This document shows positions 15,490 through 29,407 of a stretch of DNA of 64,000 nt, in pieces; within the stretch, counting starts at the first letter, position 1, and each line of letters starts with the position of its first letter. Both the position numbers and the translations under genes were made by a program. The stretch covers positions 59,377-123,376 of the forward strand of contig OENT01000397.1 in the NCBI GenBank assembly GCA_900239685.1, read 5' to 3'. A model generated the notes under the pieces. The model searched no databases and was not told the origin of the DNA. It was given only the letters and a program-made list of their open reading frames with translations. The stretch is from Rotaria macrura (lineage: Eukaryota; Rotifera; Eurotatoria; Philodinida; Philodinidae).

Positions 15490-17900
15490 ATATTTTTTTT
15501 CTGTTTTATTTTTCAGTAATACCAAATAAATATTTTATCGTTTAATAATACAGAAACAAAAAAGAAAAGAAAACTTTTTCTTATCTTTCTCAAATAATTG
15601 TCCTCACCCTCCATGGGCTTTTATTTCTCGTTTACGAAAGAAAATAAATTAAAATCAAAGAACATTAATAGTAGCTTTACTTCCATCAAAAACGTAGATT
15701 ACTGATAATTAACAATCGGATTCACGCTAACGATTATGTTTTCAGAAAACATTTTATTAAATCAATGATCATTAGAAACAGTCAACTATGATCTACCTTT
15801 AATTGAGAAAAATCATACGACATAATCTGTTATCTTGACCAAAAAAGTATCCAAATAAATACATTTCTTTATATTGAAAGTTGCGAAAATGAAAAGATTA
15901 AGTCAGACTATCGTTTCAACGAAAAAAATTTTGATTATTCATCGTCTTAATGTTAATTTAACTCTAAATACTTTATGAAAGAAAAAACTTCATCTTTATT
16001 ATTGGGTTCATCTTATCAATATAAATGATAATATAATTATTAAGAATCTATCGACCAATAGTTGAATAAGTTTCTTGAGCATGTAAGAAACAAAATGATG
16101 AGAAATTAGTACAAAAAATAAAATATAATAATGCTTTAATAATTATCCAATCAAATAATTAAAAATCTAAAAATTAGCAATACACATTCAATTGAATATT
16201 TCAAAGAACAGACAATGCAGCATATAAAATATTAAAATATTGAAATGAAAAAACTAAGATAAGAACAAGCATTTTTCTATCTAAATTTATCAATTAAAGA
16301 ATTTTATTTTCCAGGTAAACAGTTTTATGCAGAAAAATAATATTTGATGAAATTCTATTCTTATATCAACATTAATTTATGATCAAACAAAAATCCTCTA
16401 TTAGAAAAACATACTGGAGAAATTTGAAAATAATGTTTAACAATAGTCTACGAGAGAATAATTACGAACTATACTGCCTATTTATAATAACATTAGTAAC
16501 ATCTATATTTGATAATATTCGATAAGATTTGTATTGTGATAATTCAACGATTTTCTTTTTGCTATGTACATACATATGAATTAAGTTTACATTTCATATT
16601 AGGGATAGTAGTCATGATCACTAAGAGTTCCAGTGAATTTTACTATATCACAAAGTATGTGAATCTCATTATAATAAATTTCAAGTTCCTTCTCTCTTCT
16701 TCTATTAGCAATATTTTTGTTTAATTCAAATTTAGAAGCACTAGAATCTTCGACTCACTTACATCTCTAATCATTCGTGTAATACTTGAGCATCCTATAA
16801 TTTGGAAGGGAACACATATATTCATACAGTCTACCACTAGTTGTTTTCACCTATTGAATGAGCATAATGAATACAGAAAAATAAACTAGCCGTCACTACT
16901 ATTTAATTCAATATCTAAGGATTAACTGTGCTTTTAACCGATTGATAACTGAACAAAAAATAATATATATATGAAACAATGTGATCATGTTAAATAAAGC
17001 TTAACAATATTATCGTAGCTAACATTAATAAACTTTTTAAGTGGTAGTACGCTCGTGGAAGATCTATTCATGCAAAAAATAACAAGAACAAAGTGAATGT
17101 TTAACCGATACCAAAGGAATGTAAATCGAATTATTGTCATACGAATTGTAAATAATTTCATTTCATGAAAAAATGTTTTAATGAAAACAAACAATATTAC
17201 AAGCAAACAAATGAAATCTACCTTAAGGATTTTGTCTTTTTTTCTTTTCTTTTCTTTTCTTGATTGTAAAGTATCAATAAAATAAATTCGTTCCTATTCG
17301 AATGTTTATGTCTCTCATCGGTTAACGTACACTCGTAAAGTATCTTATCTTTGAAATTCAACTTCAATGTAGTACAGTTTATATATATATCTTTCAATAT
17401 CCCCAATCAATTCGATTGATACATTTCATTTTTGTTATTCAATCAGAGAACAAATCAATAATAGAAGAAAAAACAAAAGTGGCCTAAGGTTTCGATCAAA
17501 CGTTCTTATAATCACAATTGCAAATGTTCGACATACGTTTCATTGCTCTTCTCTCTTTTGTTTGGTTTTTTATTTCTTTCGTCTCTCTTGCACTTATTTT
17601 AGGTTTTTTCTTCTATTTTTTTTATCGCCATATGTACACTTTCTCGTTTTTTTTGTCGTTCGATTTGATGTGTCTCTCTGTCGCCGAACTGATTATTTAC
17701 AGGCGATGAGGTAGTTATACAAGTAAACAGGAAAAATAGAGTCGTTATGATCTATACTGATAACAACATACATTATATTCTAAAAAGCGTATTTTTATTG
17801 TGTCAACCGCCTGTATATATGTGTACATTGAATGACATCATAAGCGCCTACGATAAGTGCAAATGGTTGTGGTAGTGATCATCCGATCTCTTCATTTTTT
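15490..17900. other. 3' UTR of RasGRF and AT-rich spacer
   Basis: The RasGRF poly(A) signal AATAAA is at 15525-15530, 36 nt after the stop codon, with a second AATAAA near 15640. The rest is AT-rich, with no open frame showing coding-like codon use on either strand. Confidence 0.6.
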
Positions 17901-19984
17901 TTTTTTGAAAAGAGAGAAAGAGTTGTTTGATTTTATGTGTGTGTGTATGTTTGAGTCCTTTCTTTGCTAAGGAGAGAAAGAGCAAGCAAAAGCTCTAATA
18001 TAATGTCAATGTATACACACGTCACCCGACAACTTCATTCATTTGCTTGCGTTTGAAATTGATGTGTTGTAATGAGATGAATTAGTATTATTTATAAGGT
18101 AAGAATATTAAGGCTCTATTTCTTCGAGCAATTCATTTACATACTACGATCTTGATAGTCTTTAAAATACATCAGATGAAGAAGAAGAAGAAAAGGTTTA
18201 TGGTAACTCTAGCGAAAATTTTCTCTCTCTCTCTCTCTCTCCGGTTGTGTGTCTTTCCCGTCATCATTCATTACCTTTTTGTTTTACTTATCGACAAAGT
18301 TAAATCATGGTTCTCGATTTTTTTTCTCTTATCAGCAAATATAAATCCCTGACTGACAGAACAATTGTGTTTGCACGCGCAACGGATGACAAGTTCTCAA
18401 ATAACTCACTTGCTCATGTTCTTTCTCTATATCCATACGACGATAAAGTAATTATTCTTTTTAGTTTCTGGCGCAACAAATATTTTATAAAAATAAACAC
18501 AAAATGAGGATTTACGGCGAGTGCGCTTATGTTCTTGCACTTCGAAATTTGATCGCAGTCGTCAACGACGGATTACACTTCCCTTCAGTATTCGTATTCG
18601 TATTCTTAGCCCAAAATATTTAAATGACGATGAAGGAGAAATGAAGAGAGAGAAGTAAACACACGCATATGCATATAGGAGAAACGCCATCTGCTTTTTT
18701 CAAACAGCATCAGAACAGAGACATAGAGAGAGAGAGAGACGTTTGATGAAAATGCACACAATTTACACAAAGCTTTATCAAACAGAGAGAAGAAAAAAGT
18801 GGATATTTCGGCAAAAATCTTTTCGAAATGGTATAGAAGAAGAAAAAAAACGAGTAAGAGTGAATAAGAGGAAGAGAGATATCGCTTTTTTATGTATATT
18901 CGATTAGAGTGACAATAATGGCGCGTAAAAGAAAAAGAAAGAAAAGAAAAAGATGGAGGTAGTCCTTTTTTTTCTTTTTCGATCGACAAACAATATAGGT
19001 AGACGATTTCAAACAAATAAAAATTTTCTATATTTCAACGATATCTAATGAAAGAAAAATTTTGAAATAAAATCTTTCAAACAAATCATCATGTTCAGAG
19101 TCCCGTCTGGCAGAATTTTTCTTAATGAAAAAAGAAAAACTTAGATAATGTTTGCGCACGCACATTACTGTGTATGTTAGTGAAAAATAAACACTACCTG
19201 ATGGTGCTGTTTCCCGTGTGTTAGAATTTTTGTGTTCCTTCATCACGATTTATAAATAACTAAGTTAAACTATTTTCCTCTCAATAACAACTTGAGTCGT
19301 CTCTTTTTATTATTCGTTGCTCTTTTCTCAATACGTTTCTTCAGGTTTTCATCATTTTTATCGGAAGAAAAGAACAAGCATAAAGGAATTTGTTTTATTC
19401 GAATGTTTAAGTCTGATTATATTATGTAAACATCCTTCTCATTCGCTTTCTTGCATCCATTTGTCAAGCACTCTTGACAATTATCGTCTTTGAGAGTTTG
19501 TTTACTCATCATCATTACTTGCCTTTTCCTTTTTCTCGCGTCTTTTGCTTTCTCTCTCCTTCTCTCTGTCTCTGTTTCTCGTTTGCTTTTTATTTACACC
19601 TGATATATACTCAAATAAAAACAATCCACAGTTTCTTCATTTGTATTACAAATACATTTACACTAATTCGAAGGTAAGCCGTTCTATTGTATGATGTTTA
19701 TAAGAAATGGTTCAATATTTACTTCTGTCGTACGAAATTTATTTTTTTTAAATTATTCACTATACAAACATTGGCCAACGCGCCTCTTATATGCACATCG
19801 ACATCATCTTTTTGAAAATCTATTCTTCTTTCGTTCTCTTTAAATCTTCTGCATAATATATATCGTTGATCAAGTGAGTATAAGCATTGAATGATGATTA
19901 AAAATTTTTGCATGCTTTGAAATTGATCTATACATATAACAGTATACTACTAGTAAGAAGAGAAGAGATGAAGTAAACGTGCAT

Positions 19985-19987
19985 ATT

Positions 19988-20019
<32 letters not shown>

Positions 20020-20025
20020 AATATA
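19985..20025. repeat. (TA)n simple repeat
   Basis: An almost pure TA dinucleotide run, broken by a few extra T and A bases, lies in the inferred 5' UTR intron of the zinc-finger gene. Similar short TA runs occur at 27817-27834, 36264-36282 and 36769-36786. Confidence 0.9.
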
Positions 20026-20089
20026 TCGACCTCTTTCATCTCTCGAAAAAACGAAGCAGTAAGAATCTAAACTATGAGTCGTAGAAAAA

Positions 20090-20117
20090 AGAAGAAGAAG
20101 AAGAAGAAGAAGAAAGA
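20090..20117 (+). repeat. (GAA)n microsatellite
   Basis: About nine GAA/AAG triplets lie inside the inferred 5' UTR intron of the zinc-finger gene. The tract is purine-only on the + strand, matching the strand asymmetry of the surrounding 2.5 kb. Confidence 0.9.
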
Positions 20118-20364
20118 AGGCGTCGGGTCTTGTTTGCTAAACTGAGTAAACAAACCACGCGCAAGAATATAATAAAAATGGGCTTGTATACACAGCAGCA
20201 TAAATTGTAAGTAGTAAAATAAAAAAAAAAGTAGGTGGAGAACATGTTGATATTGGTCTTTTATATTTTATGCATGTCTTTCTTTAATACACTTGATCAT
20301 ATGTATGCATATATAATTGATCGTTGATAGATTTTTTTTTAAAGTAATCTTAAAATTTTAGATC

Positions 20365-23296
20365 ATGTTAGTGACACAAATTTTGACAGATGATGAAGAT
20401 AATAATAGTGATAATGTACTTGATTTAAGCTTCAAAAAAAAATCTTCATCAACAAACAATGAAATTATACTTAAACAAAATCAAAATCTATCCAGTTTAC
20501 TTTCACCATCATCGTCAACATCATCATCGTCATTTATAGCATCGCCGAAACAAAACTTTGTAGTAAATAATAATAAACGTATATTAGAATTACCGAATAT
20601 GAAAAAACCGAAACAAACTGGAACAACGCCAACAAATAAGCGACCACTCCGTTTTCAATGTAAACATTGTGATTATCGAGCTCCATCAACATCACTTATG
20701 CAAAATCATATTTATCGTCATACTGATTTAACACCATACGCATGTGCATATTGTGGTCATAAATCGACAACTAAATCAACAATCATGGTACATATTGAAC
20801 TTTGTCATCCGAATATGGAAGTTAAAATCAATGAGAATCGTGTACGTGAACAAGATTTCTATCGTGATTTAAATAGTTCAGAAATAACATCTATATCAAA
20901 TGCAATAATATCACCACCGCCTCCGCCGCCGCCGCCACCACCACCACCACCAACAAAAACAAAAACAACACCAACTACAATAACAAATGATGAACCACAT
21001 ATGAAAAAACCACGTCGATCAAATCAATACGATAGTGAATCAGCACCCATCAATGGTGTTGCTATATCATTAAAAACACTTGTTGGAGATGGTAATGAAT
21101 CATCACGAGCCAGTGACGATACAAGTGAAACAGAAAATCTTGAACCTATGCTATTTGATGATGATGAACAAGCAACAGATATAAATCCAGTTGATTCATC
21201 ATCAACAATAACAAAACCACCGATGAAATTAAAATTTTTATCACAAGAAATACCCGTTGTCGAATCATCAACATCGTGTACAAAAGAAACAGATAGTGAA
21301 GGTAGATTTGATTTTTTATTTTCATGTTGTATTGAAATTCATACAGATCAATCAATCAATATATAGATATTTATAAATATGTGTGTATGTGTTTTTTTTT
21401 CTCAGATGGTTCAGAATATCTTCTCGTTTATAATCGTCCTAAACAGTATTATGGTTCATTGTATGAGCCAGATAAACAGTAAGTAAATAGTCTTATAAGT
21501 TTTCATCATTAAAACGATGATTTATTGAAAACGTTCTTTTTTCTATTTTATTATGAAAATAAATCAGGTATGCATGTAAATTGTGTTCATATACGACAAA
21601 TCATCGACCAAGCATGGAAGATCACGTATTTGTACACACAAATGAAAAGCCATACAAGTGAGTTACTTTGATCTTTTGCTCCTGTTAAAATATTCTTTAT
21701 TGACAAATGATGGTCAATTGACTGTCTATTCATTACCATCATCATCATCATTAGTTTGTTTTCTTATTCTTTCTTAAAACAAATATAAATATCCGGCTCC
21801 ATTTGTTCATTTAATAGTCAAGTTAAAAGAGAATAGACATAATTATTTGTATTATTCATATAACCAAAGAATATGTTTGATGTGGCATAGAAAATAAGCG
21901 ATGTTTACAGAAAATATTCAATTCATTGTCAATAAAACGAAGAAGAAAAGAAAGAACTCCAATACAATCAAACTAATAAATGGCACGTGTGAATGAAATT
22001 CAATCATAAGCTTTACGTTTCATCATAATAGAATGTCTAGCAATTTAATAGAATTAATTTATATGATCAACTAGATTGTAAAAGACAAAAACACACAGAG
22101 AACAATGCAAGACAATATAGAAGATTTTAAAAATTTTTTTTTATTGAATTCATACTGACATAGAGACACACATTCAATCATATTTGTTAAAATGAACGAA
22201 CACATAAGAGAAAGTCTATACCAACTATAAATTATTTCTTTTCTCATTTTCTTTTTTCATTAATCAGCTAGTCTTTTATTCGGCGATGTAATTGATATCA
22301 GCACAACACAAACGATTGATGCAAGTGCTATACTTATCATTAGTTCTATAATCATGTGTCTAATCCGAGTTCAGTCCAGATTTCATTCTCTTTACAAGCG
22401 AGTAAAATTCCCATGAGATGAAACCCATAGATTAAATTTATAAGTCGAAAATCTATGGATTTAAAATCAAAGATGTTTCTAGAGAGCAAAGACACAACTA
22501 ACATTTAGTATATAACTGAAATTGGAAAGCAAAATATTTTGATCACATTTTTAGATGCGGCTATTGTGGTGAAGAAATTTATACGCGTTACGCAGCAACT
22601 TATCATATAAAATATAAACATGCTGGTATGGCACGTAATTTTATTCAAAATAAAGCAGATGTAACACAATATTATGTAAATCGAGCAAAAAGAGACGATG
22701 AAAAAAGTAAAACGTTTACATCTGTTTTTGAATGTTCAATGACATGTCATTTCTATTTCTTCTTTTGAAATTCATACTTAGATCAATTCAAAGTTATAGA
22801 TACACGTCGTGTTAAGGTTCCTACACGCAATGGAAAATCAGTAAATAATCAAAATACTAAAAGTGAATCATCAACTGACCTTCCTATTCAACATATATCT
22901 TCACCGAATCCCATCAGTCAAGTATCTTCAACAACTCCGCAAACTACTGTATCAACATCGACAAATTCATCTTCAAATAGTTCACCAACACCAGCTGTTC
23001 CACCGGATTATCGTTTTCTATTAGCATGGTCTTACTATTTAGCATCACAAGCTGCATGGCTTTCACCAATGCTTCAACAACAACAACAACAACAACAGCA
23101 ACAACAAGGTCAACTTCCACCTTCCCCAACAACAGATCCAGAAGCAGTTGCCAAATTTATACAACAAACTATGCAAACCGTTATCGAACCTTTGATAGCA
23201 GCACCAGGATCGAAGAATAATAATACAAATAATGATAATAATGATGATGATGACGACGACGAACAAAGTGAAAATGAAATCGAATCTGAAACATGA
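20365..23296 (+). CDS. C2H2 zinc-finger protein with four fingers in two pairs, probable transcription factor
   Basis: Exons 20365-21301, 21406-21478, 21568-21657, 22555-22706 and 22782-23296 join in frame to 588 aa. Fingers 1 and 2 (about residues 95-146) are FQCKHCDYRAPSTSLMQNH.. and YACAYCGHKSTTKSTIMVH.., both C-x2-C-x12-H. Fingers 3 and 4 are encoded separately: CKLCSYTTNHRPSMEDHVFVH, then an HTNEKPYK linker whose end is cut by an intron, then CGYCGEEIYTRYAATYH. Between the pairs is a Ser/Thr/Pro-rich stretch with a poly-Pro run. The C-terminus has a YRFLLAWSYYL hydrophobic segment, poly-Gln (23074-23107) and an acidic Asn/Asp tail. It probably binds DNA in the nucleus. The paired arrangement recalls hunchback-like and similar multi-finger factors, but I cannot assign orthology. 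The poly(A) signal AATAAA is at 23743. Confidence 0.85.
20911..20951 (+). repeat. CCN triplet repeat encoding poly-Pro
   Basis: A run of CCA/CCG/CCT codons encodes 13 or so prolines between the two finger pairs of the zinc-finger protein. It is the most GC-rich spot of this exon. Confidence 0.85.
23071..23108 (+). repeat. (CAA)n encoding poly-Gln
   Basis: About eleven CAA/CAG codons lie in the last exon of the zinc-finger gene. Short simple repeats like this create open frames on the other strand and in other phases that are not genes. Confidence 0.85.
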
Positions 23297-26200
23297 GTTG
23301 TTGTTAAGAACGAAGCCAACAAGTATTAGGTATAATCATCTATCTATCTATCAATCTATTCATTTTATATCTGACGCACTATAACCGGTGATTGATCCGC
23401 TAATATTGTCTATTTTGTGCTTGATATAATTCATCTACACGCAATGTGGTTTATTCGTAAGTCTATTTCATCTTCTTTTGTTATGGTTTGATCTTTTTTT
23501 CGTTTTTTCTTTCTTTCTAAATTTCTGACATCTATGTATTCATTGATAATTTCTTTTTTCATTCCTTTCTTTTTCGTTTATTTGCTTTCTAATGATAAAT
23601 GTTTTTTTTTTCAATGTTGTTCGTATGTGACATTTGTAAAAAAAAGAAATCAAGAGAGAAACAGAATTGTGATGAAATTCGCTTGTTTTTTTTCTAAATG
23701 TATCAGTGCATGTTTGTTTCTTCTGTTGTTGTTTCTGGGAAAAATAAAACTAGACTGAGTTTGATTATACTTTATTGAATATTGATCTATGAAGATAGAA
23801 ATCAATCAGTACATGATTAAGTTTATATGATTCAAATTGATCGAAGGCATTTTTCAAACTCAATCAGAAGTGAATTTTTTTTACTATCAATTAGATTCAG
23901 TTCCGAAAACATTTGATTCAAGTAAATTGTTGTCGCTCACAAAATACCTAGCATATCATAGTCCAATGAAGGGAAAATTCCATAAGCCATTATTTTGTAT
24001 ATTCATATTGATTGTCTAGTACGTTTCTATGTATATTTCAAGGATAGTATCCAATAACGATTCTATCAGATTCAACGAACATTTTCGTAGCAGTAGCAAA
24101 ACAAATCATTCTTTCACATAGTGCAACCGAGTTCTTCTAGTAATTCGATACTGAAATAGCTGAATGTTCTCTGGTCAACATTCTACTGACAGACATCGAT
24201 AGTATTTCTCGGAGTGTTGAGTGCTTGACGTTTGTGCACAAAAAGCAAACGTACAGCATGAATGGTTCACAGTATGTTATCTAGAGGATTAATAAACGAT
24301 ATATATAGTTGTTTTATTTATTGAAAAAATAAATTGGCAAATGTTTCTTATGGATCAAGATAAATATGGATGATGTTGCTATATTGTAATTTATATTAGA
24401 AAGTAGACTAAATTTTAGATATTGACTAAAATTGAGGTTGCAAGATTCGTATTCATAGTGACTCTTGTTCATCATAAGTACTTTCTTTTTCATATATAGT
24501 TTATAAAAAATATTTGTTAGATTCAATTCATTCGAAATTTAATTAATCAAAGCGATTTCTTAAATGATTCGTAGCCCAAATGAAGTTCTCTCTCTCTCTC
24601 TCAGATATGACCAAAGAAAGTTTTACATCAGTGTTTATCATTCAGAAAAGATGTTCTCTTGTTGAAGACTTTCAAAACTCATTATTTTAATAGAGCAACC
24701 TGCTAATGACGAGAATACAAATCAATGAAATATAATGAATGGACCTATTGAATACATTTATAGCGACAAATTTAAGTTGTTTCAGTGTATGTTTGGTTAC
24801 TTTAAGCAAATAGTTAAAGAATAGAATAAAATTATCATCTTAATCTAAGATATCATGATCAACACATTTCACAATGAATGAGATTTAAACAAGGAATCTA
24901 ATTTGTATCGTATTGCCTTTAGTTTATGATTTCAATTATGAATGAAATTTTTCAGAAAATTATCAATGCCAATGTATAATACTTATGTGTCTGAATTTCA
25001 TTCTATTCGTCCTATAATCGATACTTTAAAAATGTTAAAGTATAATACTTTTGATTAATCAATAATTATTTCCGTGAACACTATCCTTGTTAATATACAC
25101 TTTCATAAGAATAATATTTTCCTACTATCTGAATTTCAAGTATCGATTCTTTCTTACGTCTATAGATCTGAACAAGAACTTCTTGAACAACGAACAAGCT
25201 CACAGTCTTGTCTACTATCAGCGCCCAGAGTTACTTGATGTCTCATATGTCGATGTCGGAAACAAATAACTAGTCATACGTTGGATTTTTTCGTAAAAAT
25301 AATCTGCAGTAAAACTTTCACATATCAGCATCCATTGATGTTAACCAGAGAGCAGTTTGTTTTTCACTTCTGTCAGCAACAGCAACCTCAATAAAATGAC
25401 CAACGTGTATTCTAACATGCACATAGATAGAAAAAGAGTTCTATGACAACAACGTTAGTCATTCGAGACATAACTGATCGTTTGATGAATGAATCCGATA
25501 GCGGATCCGAGGTCAAGGATTCGTGTATCGGATCTCATGGTTGAATTTCTTACCACTATAATTGAGTACCGATGAGTACCTAAAATCAAAACGCAAGATT
25601 GATCAGAGCTTGATGATAAACTCGATCGAATTGCAACACATAGAGATCCTGATGCCATTCCTACTTCTGGCTTCTAACAACGTTTCTTGTACCTTAAGAG
25701 AAAATTTAAATCGAATGTTATCGGTTTCGATGATTGTAATGATTCTATACTAAGTCACTTTTTGTTAATGATTAGTTGCACCACACCATGCCAACACACA
25801 TGAATACACTACCTCTGATTGCAAATATTCAATTGATAGATTATTGAAGAGAAGAAAAAGAGTGATTAGAACCAATGATATTCACACGAGAGAAGTTTTA
25901 CTGGAAAAACATCAGAAGGGATTTGGTAATGGAATTATTGATACACTTTGGACAAAACAAAAATTCTTTCCTGAAATATTTAAAGTTCATCAAGAACTCG
26001 GCAATAATTCATAAAAGTATGAAAGACGAAAACACGTTGTCGTTTTGTTTTTTAATTGATATTCAGATTGTTTTTCATCATAGTACAGCAAAGAATGAAT
26101 GAAGATTGATTCGCCTTGTGATTTATGCATGACTTTGTCCTACTTTGCGTTACTTACTGATCATTTTATCATAGTCCAATGAAAGTAAATATTATAATAT

Positions 26201-28157
26201 TGACTAGTGAAATAAATTACTTGATGATGGATGCGTTTACATAATACAAGTTAGCCAGAGAAGATAGTGTGAGACAAATTAAAACTTTAATTAGCAAACT
26301 AAGAAATTCCAAAGATCAATTATGTTACGAACATGTACGAAGCGAGATAACAAAAAAATGTTCTCGAATTTAGAGTGTATTTGAAGTAAACATAATTATA
26401 ATTTTCATCATAGTGATTATTTTTAGTTATGTTTTCGAGGTATATGTCAAAAGCATTGCTTGAAAAATAAACGGATTCGATTAAAAATATTTATAACATT
26501 ACTTTGTTTTGATACATGCAACAAGATCAGTTCACATTGATTACTATTGTGAATAGTCAAATTCTCATGAATTTAATGTAGTTTGACTATTTCTATACAA
26601 TCATTATGAAAACAAAAAGAAAAGTATATTTTTGAACAACATTTTCAAATACCTTAATATATGAATCATATTTCAAAAATCATCCATCATCTATCGATCG
26701 ATTCTTTTCGATTGACAATTCAAGTTTTTGATTTTATTCGCATAAGCCATATTTCATTAATTAGCATTACAAACACATTCATCGTTAATACGAACTCTAA
26801 GAAACTTATAATAATAATTAATAACTACATAATTAATAGTTTTTTCAACGATGATAGGATAGAACTGTTAGTTTATATTGTATTCAATAAAATGAAGAAA
26901 AAGAAAGCATGATATCATTTTCAGTCAATATATGAGCTGCATGACAAGATCAATCAGATAATGCAAAACTTTTGCACAAAAAAATGATTAGTTTTTTTTC
27001 ATAATAAATAGAGTCTCACTTATGTTTCATCATAAAATTTCTAACAGTGATACTATCGAAAAAAATGACTCGGCAATAAATCAAATATTATCGATTCTAG
27101 ATAATGACTAGAGACGAAAATGAATATAATAAAATGCATGTATTTTTAATAGACGTTGACTTAATATCGTATATTTATAAAAATAAGTTAAACAGTAGCA
27201 TACAATAATGAGATTCTTTTTCGATTTATAACAAAGCCTATACATGACAATCGTTATTAGAATTAAACTACATAACTTCATGGATAAAAAACAACTCTTT
27301 AAGAACATCAGATATGTCTGGCAACAACATTTAAGACTTTATCAATGAAGACTTCAGAAAAATCCATCACAATGATCAATTTTTCTTACAATACCTTCTA
27401 GATGTATCTCATTTTTCAATGAGAATTATCTCTTACTGTGCGTTTTTCGTTCTGTTTGTACGAATAACATGTCATAATATTCCTTGAAGTTTAATCGTTA
27501 TACGATAAAAATATTTTTTCTATAAATACTGTGACACAGGAAAACCGTGTTTATTAGTATATAATAATTGTATCTTTTTTTGCGTTTTTCGAAAACATAT
27601 CAATTCATAACCGTGACAGAAAGTGAATCGGATTTCGGTCCCTACATCCATTCTACGATTGACTCGAATTATTGAGATACAAGCATGACTAAAAAAAATA
27701 TTTTCTCTTGCACCCATCCTTCATTTTTTATTTGTAAGAATTTCGGTCGTTTTTTTCTGTAAATATAGCGAGAAAAGAAACCCACAGAGGATTATATTAA
27801 ATGTCTGTCGGATATCATATATATATATATATATTTATACCCAAGTGAAAAAGAAAAGATGAATAGTTATAAAATAAATAAACGCACAGATTTTCTTATT
27901 GATTACCCAATGTTTTTGTTGATTTTCATCGTTGATTAAAAGTAATGTATAATATGCTCATAAGTTTTCAATCGTCAGCTAATGAATAGTCATTTATGAA
28001 GTAATACAAGAGAGAATGAGGGGAAAAACAGAAATCGTTTCAAGTGACTTGCCATTGCATATCTGATTCATTATACGAATGAATTCGCTTTTGATCGATA
28101 CTGTTTGTTTATTTGCTTGTTTATGTGTGTGCTTGTTGTTTCTATATGATGATCATT
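23297..28157. other. 3' UTR of zinc-finger gene and 4.5 kb spacer without a recognised gene
   Basis: The zinc-finger transcript probably ends just after AATAAA at 23743-23748. Beyond it I see short open frames (for example 25087-25269 and 25562-25753) with no recognisable motifs, a (CT)n run near 24589-24603 and a TA run at 27817-27834. Since the two flanking genes converge, this spacer holds only 3' ends. Confidence 0.6.
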
Positions 28158-29407
28158 CTAATACATAATATTGAGCCAAGATAGGTATTGAAGATTATTT
28201 AATTTTGGCCTTCGGTTTTCGTTGATATTTATGCATTGTTTCATTGTATGATATATGTCTTTGTCGATAGAGTTTATATATGGCAAATTTAATCGACCTT
28301 TGATGATATCAGCTTTTGAGCGAAACGGATACTGTTGATAAATTAGAAAATATAGACATACGCCTACGGCCCATACACATGCTTTTTCACCATTGTATCG
28401 TCGTTGAAGTATCCATTCAGGTACCATTATTTCCAAAGTACCCTAAAAAAATAAGATATAGAGATTTACTACACGAAACAATCATATATATATTCTAATG
28501 GTCGAACTTGAAATTCATAAAAATCATCTGATTGTACCGGTACAGCTGAACCAAAGTCAATGAAACGTAACGAGCGATCATTCTTACAATAAAGTATATT
28601 CTCTGGTTTACAATCTCGATGCCAAACACCGTACATTTGTAATGTTATATTAATACGAATGATTTCTCGAAATAAATGCCGTAATAATTCTGTATTAGCT
28701 AACGATGGTTGTTCCATAACGAAATCAAAAAGTGTACATGAATTAGGAATTTTTTCCATTACGAATATGAAACGATCGGCTTCTTCAAAATGTTCTAATA
28801 TTTTTATAACACCGGATACACCTCGAAGACGCCAAAGAATTTCTATTTCATATGGTACACGCTCCTATTGAGAAGAATATGTTTATTCGATTCGTTTGTT
28901 TTTTTTTTCAGTCAAATTTTTAAAATCAGAGAAGTTTATAAATAGTTTACATACGCCTTCAAATGATCCCCAATTAAGTATACGATCTTTTGGTAAAAAT
29001 TTAATCACCACTGGTGAATTGTCAGATCGTCTTTGGCCATCATATACTTGACCAAAGCCACCTTTACCCAAGCAATATAATGTTCGATACTCACGATTAA
29101 ATATTCGATTGATTTTACTTCCACTAGGAAAACTAGTAGGTATTATTGTTGATCGATCAGAATAAACTTTGTAAAAATCAAGAGCATTATTATCCTTATA
29201 CGGTGGTGTCTTTTAAAATAAACGAATGTCATACAACGACAAATTAAAGTAATTAATTCTTACTAAACGTTCAATTGTTGGATAAGAATAATCACCAAAC
29301 GACTGAAATGGGGAATTATTATTATTTTGAATAATTTGTGATGCTGGCGGCATAAGCCACGGAGCAAACTCGTCCAACCACTTTTCATCACTGAACCAAT
29401 TATTCAT
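28158..29407 (-). CDS. PIM-like serine/threonine protein kinase, complete
   Basis: Exons on the - strand 29264-29407, 28955-29209, 28508-28864 and 28158-28442 are all phase 0 and give 346 aa. Glycine loop GKGGFGQVY is at residues 96-104, the catalytic Lys in VVIKFLPKDRI at about 118, a candidate helix C Glu in VPYEIEIL near 139, the catalytic loop HRDCKPEN at 215-222 and DFG at 236-238, followed by VPEW in the APE position. PIM features include the hinge region with Pro and LFDF (EKIPNSCTLFDFV), the GTLEIMVPEW segment, and VWAVGVCLYFLI without the usual Asp before VW. All catalytic residues are present, so it should be active and, like PIMs, probably constitutively so. The acceptor lies two bases before the ATG; a donor at 29853 (AACAA then gtaagt) could end a non-coding first exon. 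Confidence 0.88.

Larger units (their letters stand above)
17901..20361 (+). promoter_or_regulatory. Probable promoter and 5' UTR region of the zinc-finger gene, with alternating purine and pyrimidine tracts
   Basis: The region upstream of the zinc-finger start is full of one-sided tracts: (TC)n at 18222-18241, (AG)n at 18724-18739, a long purine-rich + strand stretch over roughly 18640-19000, a pyrimidine-rich stretch around 19520-19600, and (GAA)n at 20090-20117. A strong donor (TTCGAAG then gtaagcc at 19674) pairs in principle with the acceptor at 20360-20361, three bases before the ATG. This suggests a non-coding first exon ending at 19673 and a 688-bp 5' UTR intron. Promoter function is inferred from position only. 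Confidence 0.45.

Noticed and set aside
18606-19016. 136-codon open frame on the - strand upstream of the zinc-finger gene
   Set aside because: It arises from a purine-rich + strand block; the translation is Ser/Phe/Leu-dominated low complexity without any motif or splice context.
22944-23322. Several overlapping frames on both strands around the CAA/GAT repeats
   Set aside because: They are out-of-phase readings of simple triplet repeats in the last zinc-finger exon.
25087-26102. Three short + strand frames in the spacer after the zinc-finger gene
   Set aside because: No motif, no consistent splice frame between them; codon use not clearly coding.
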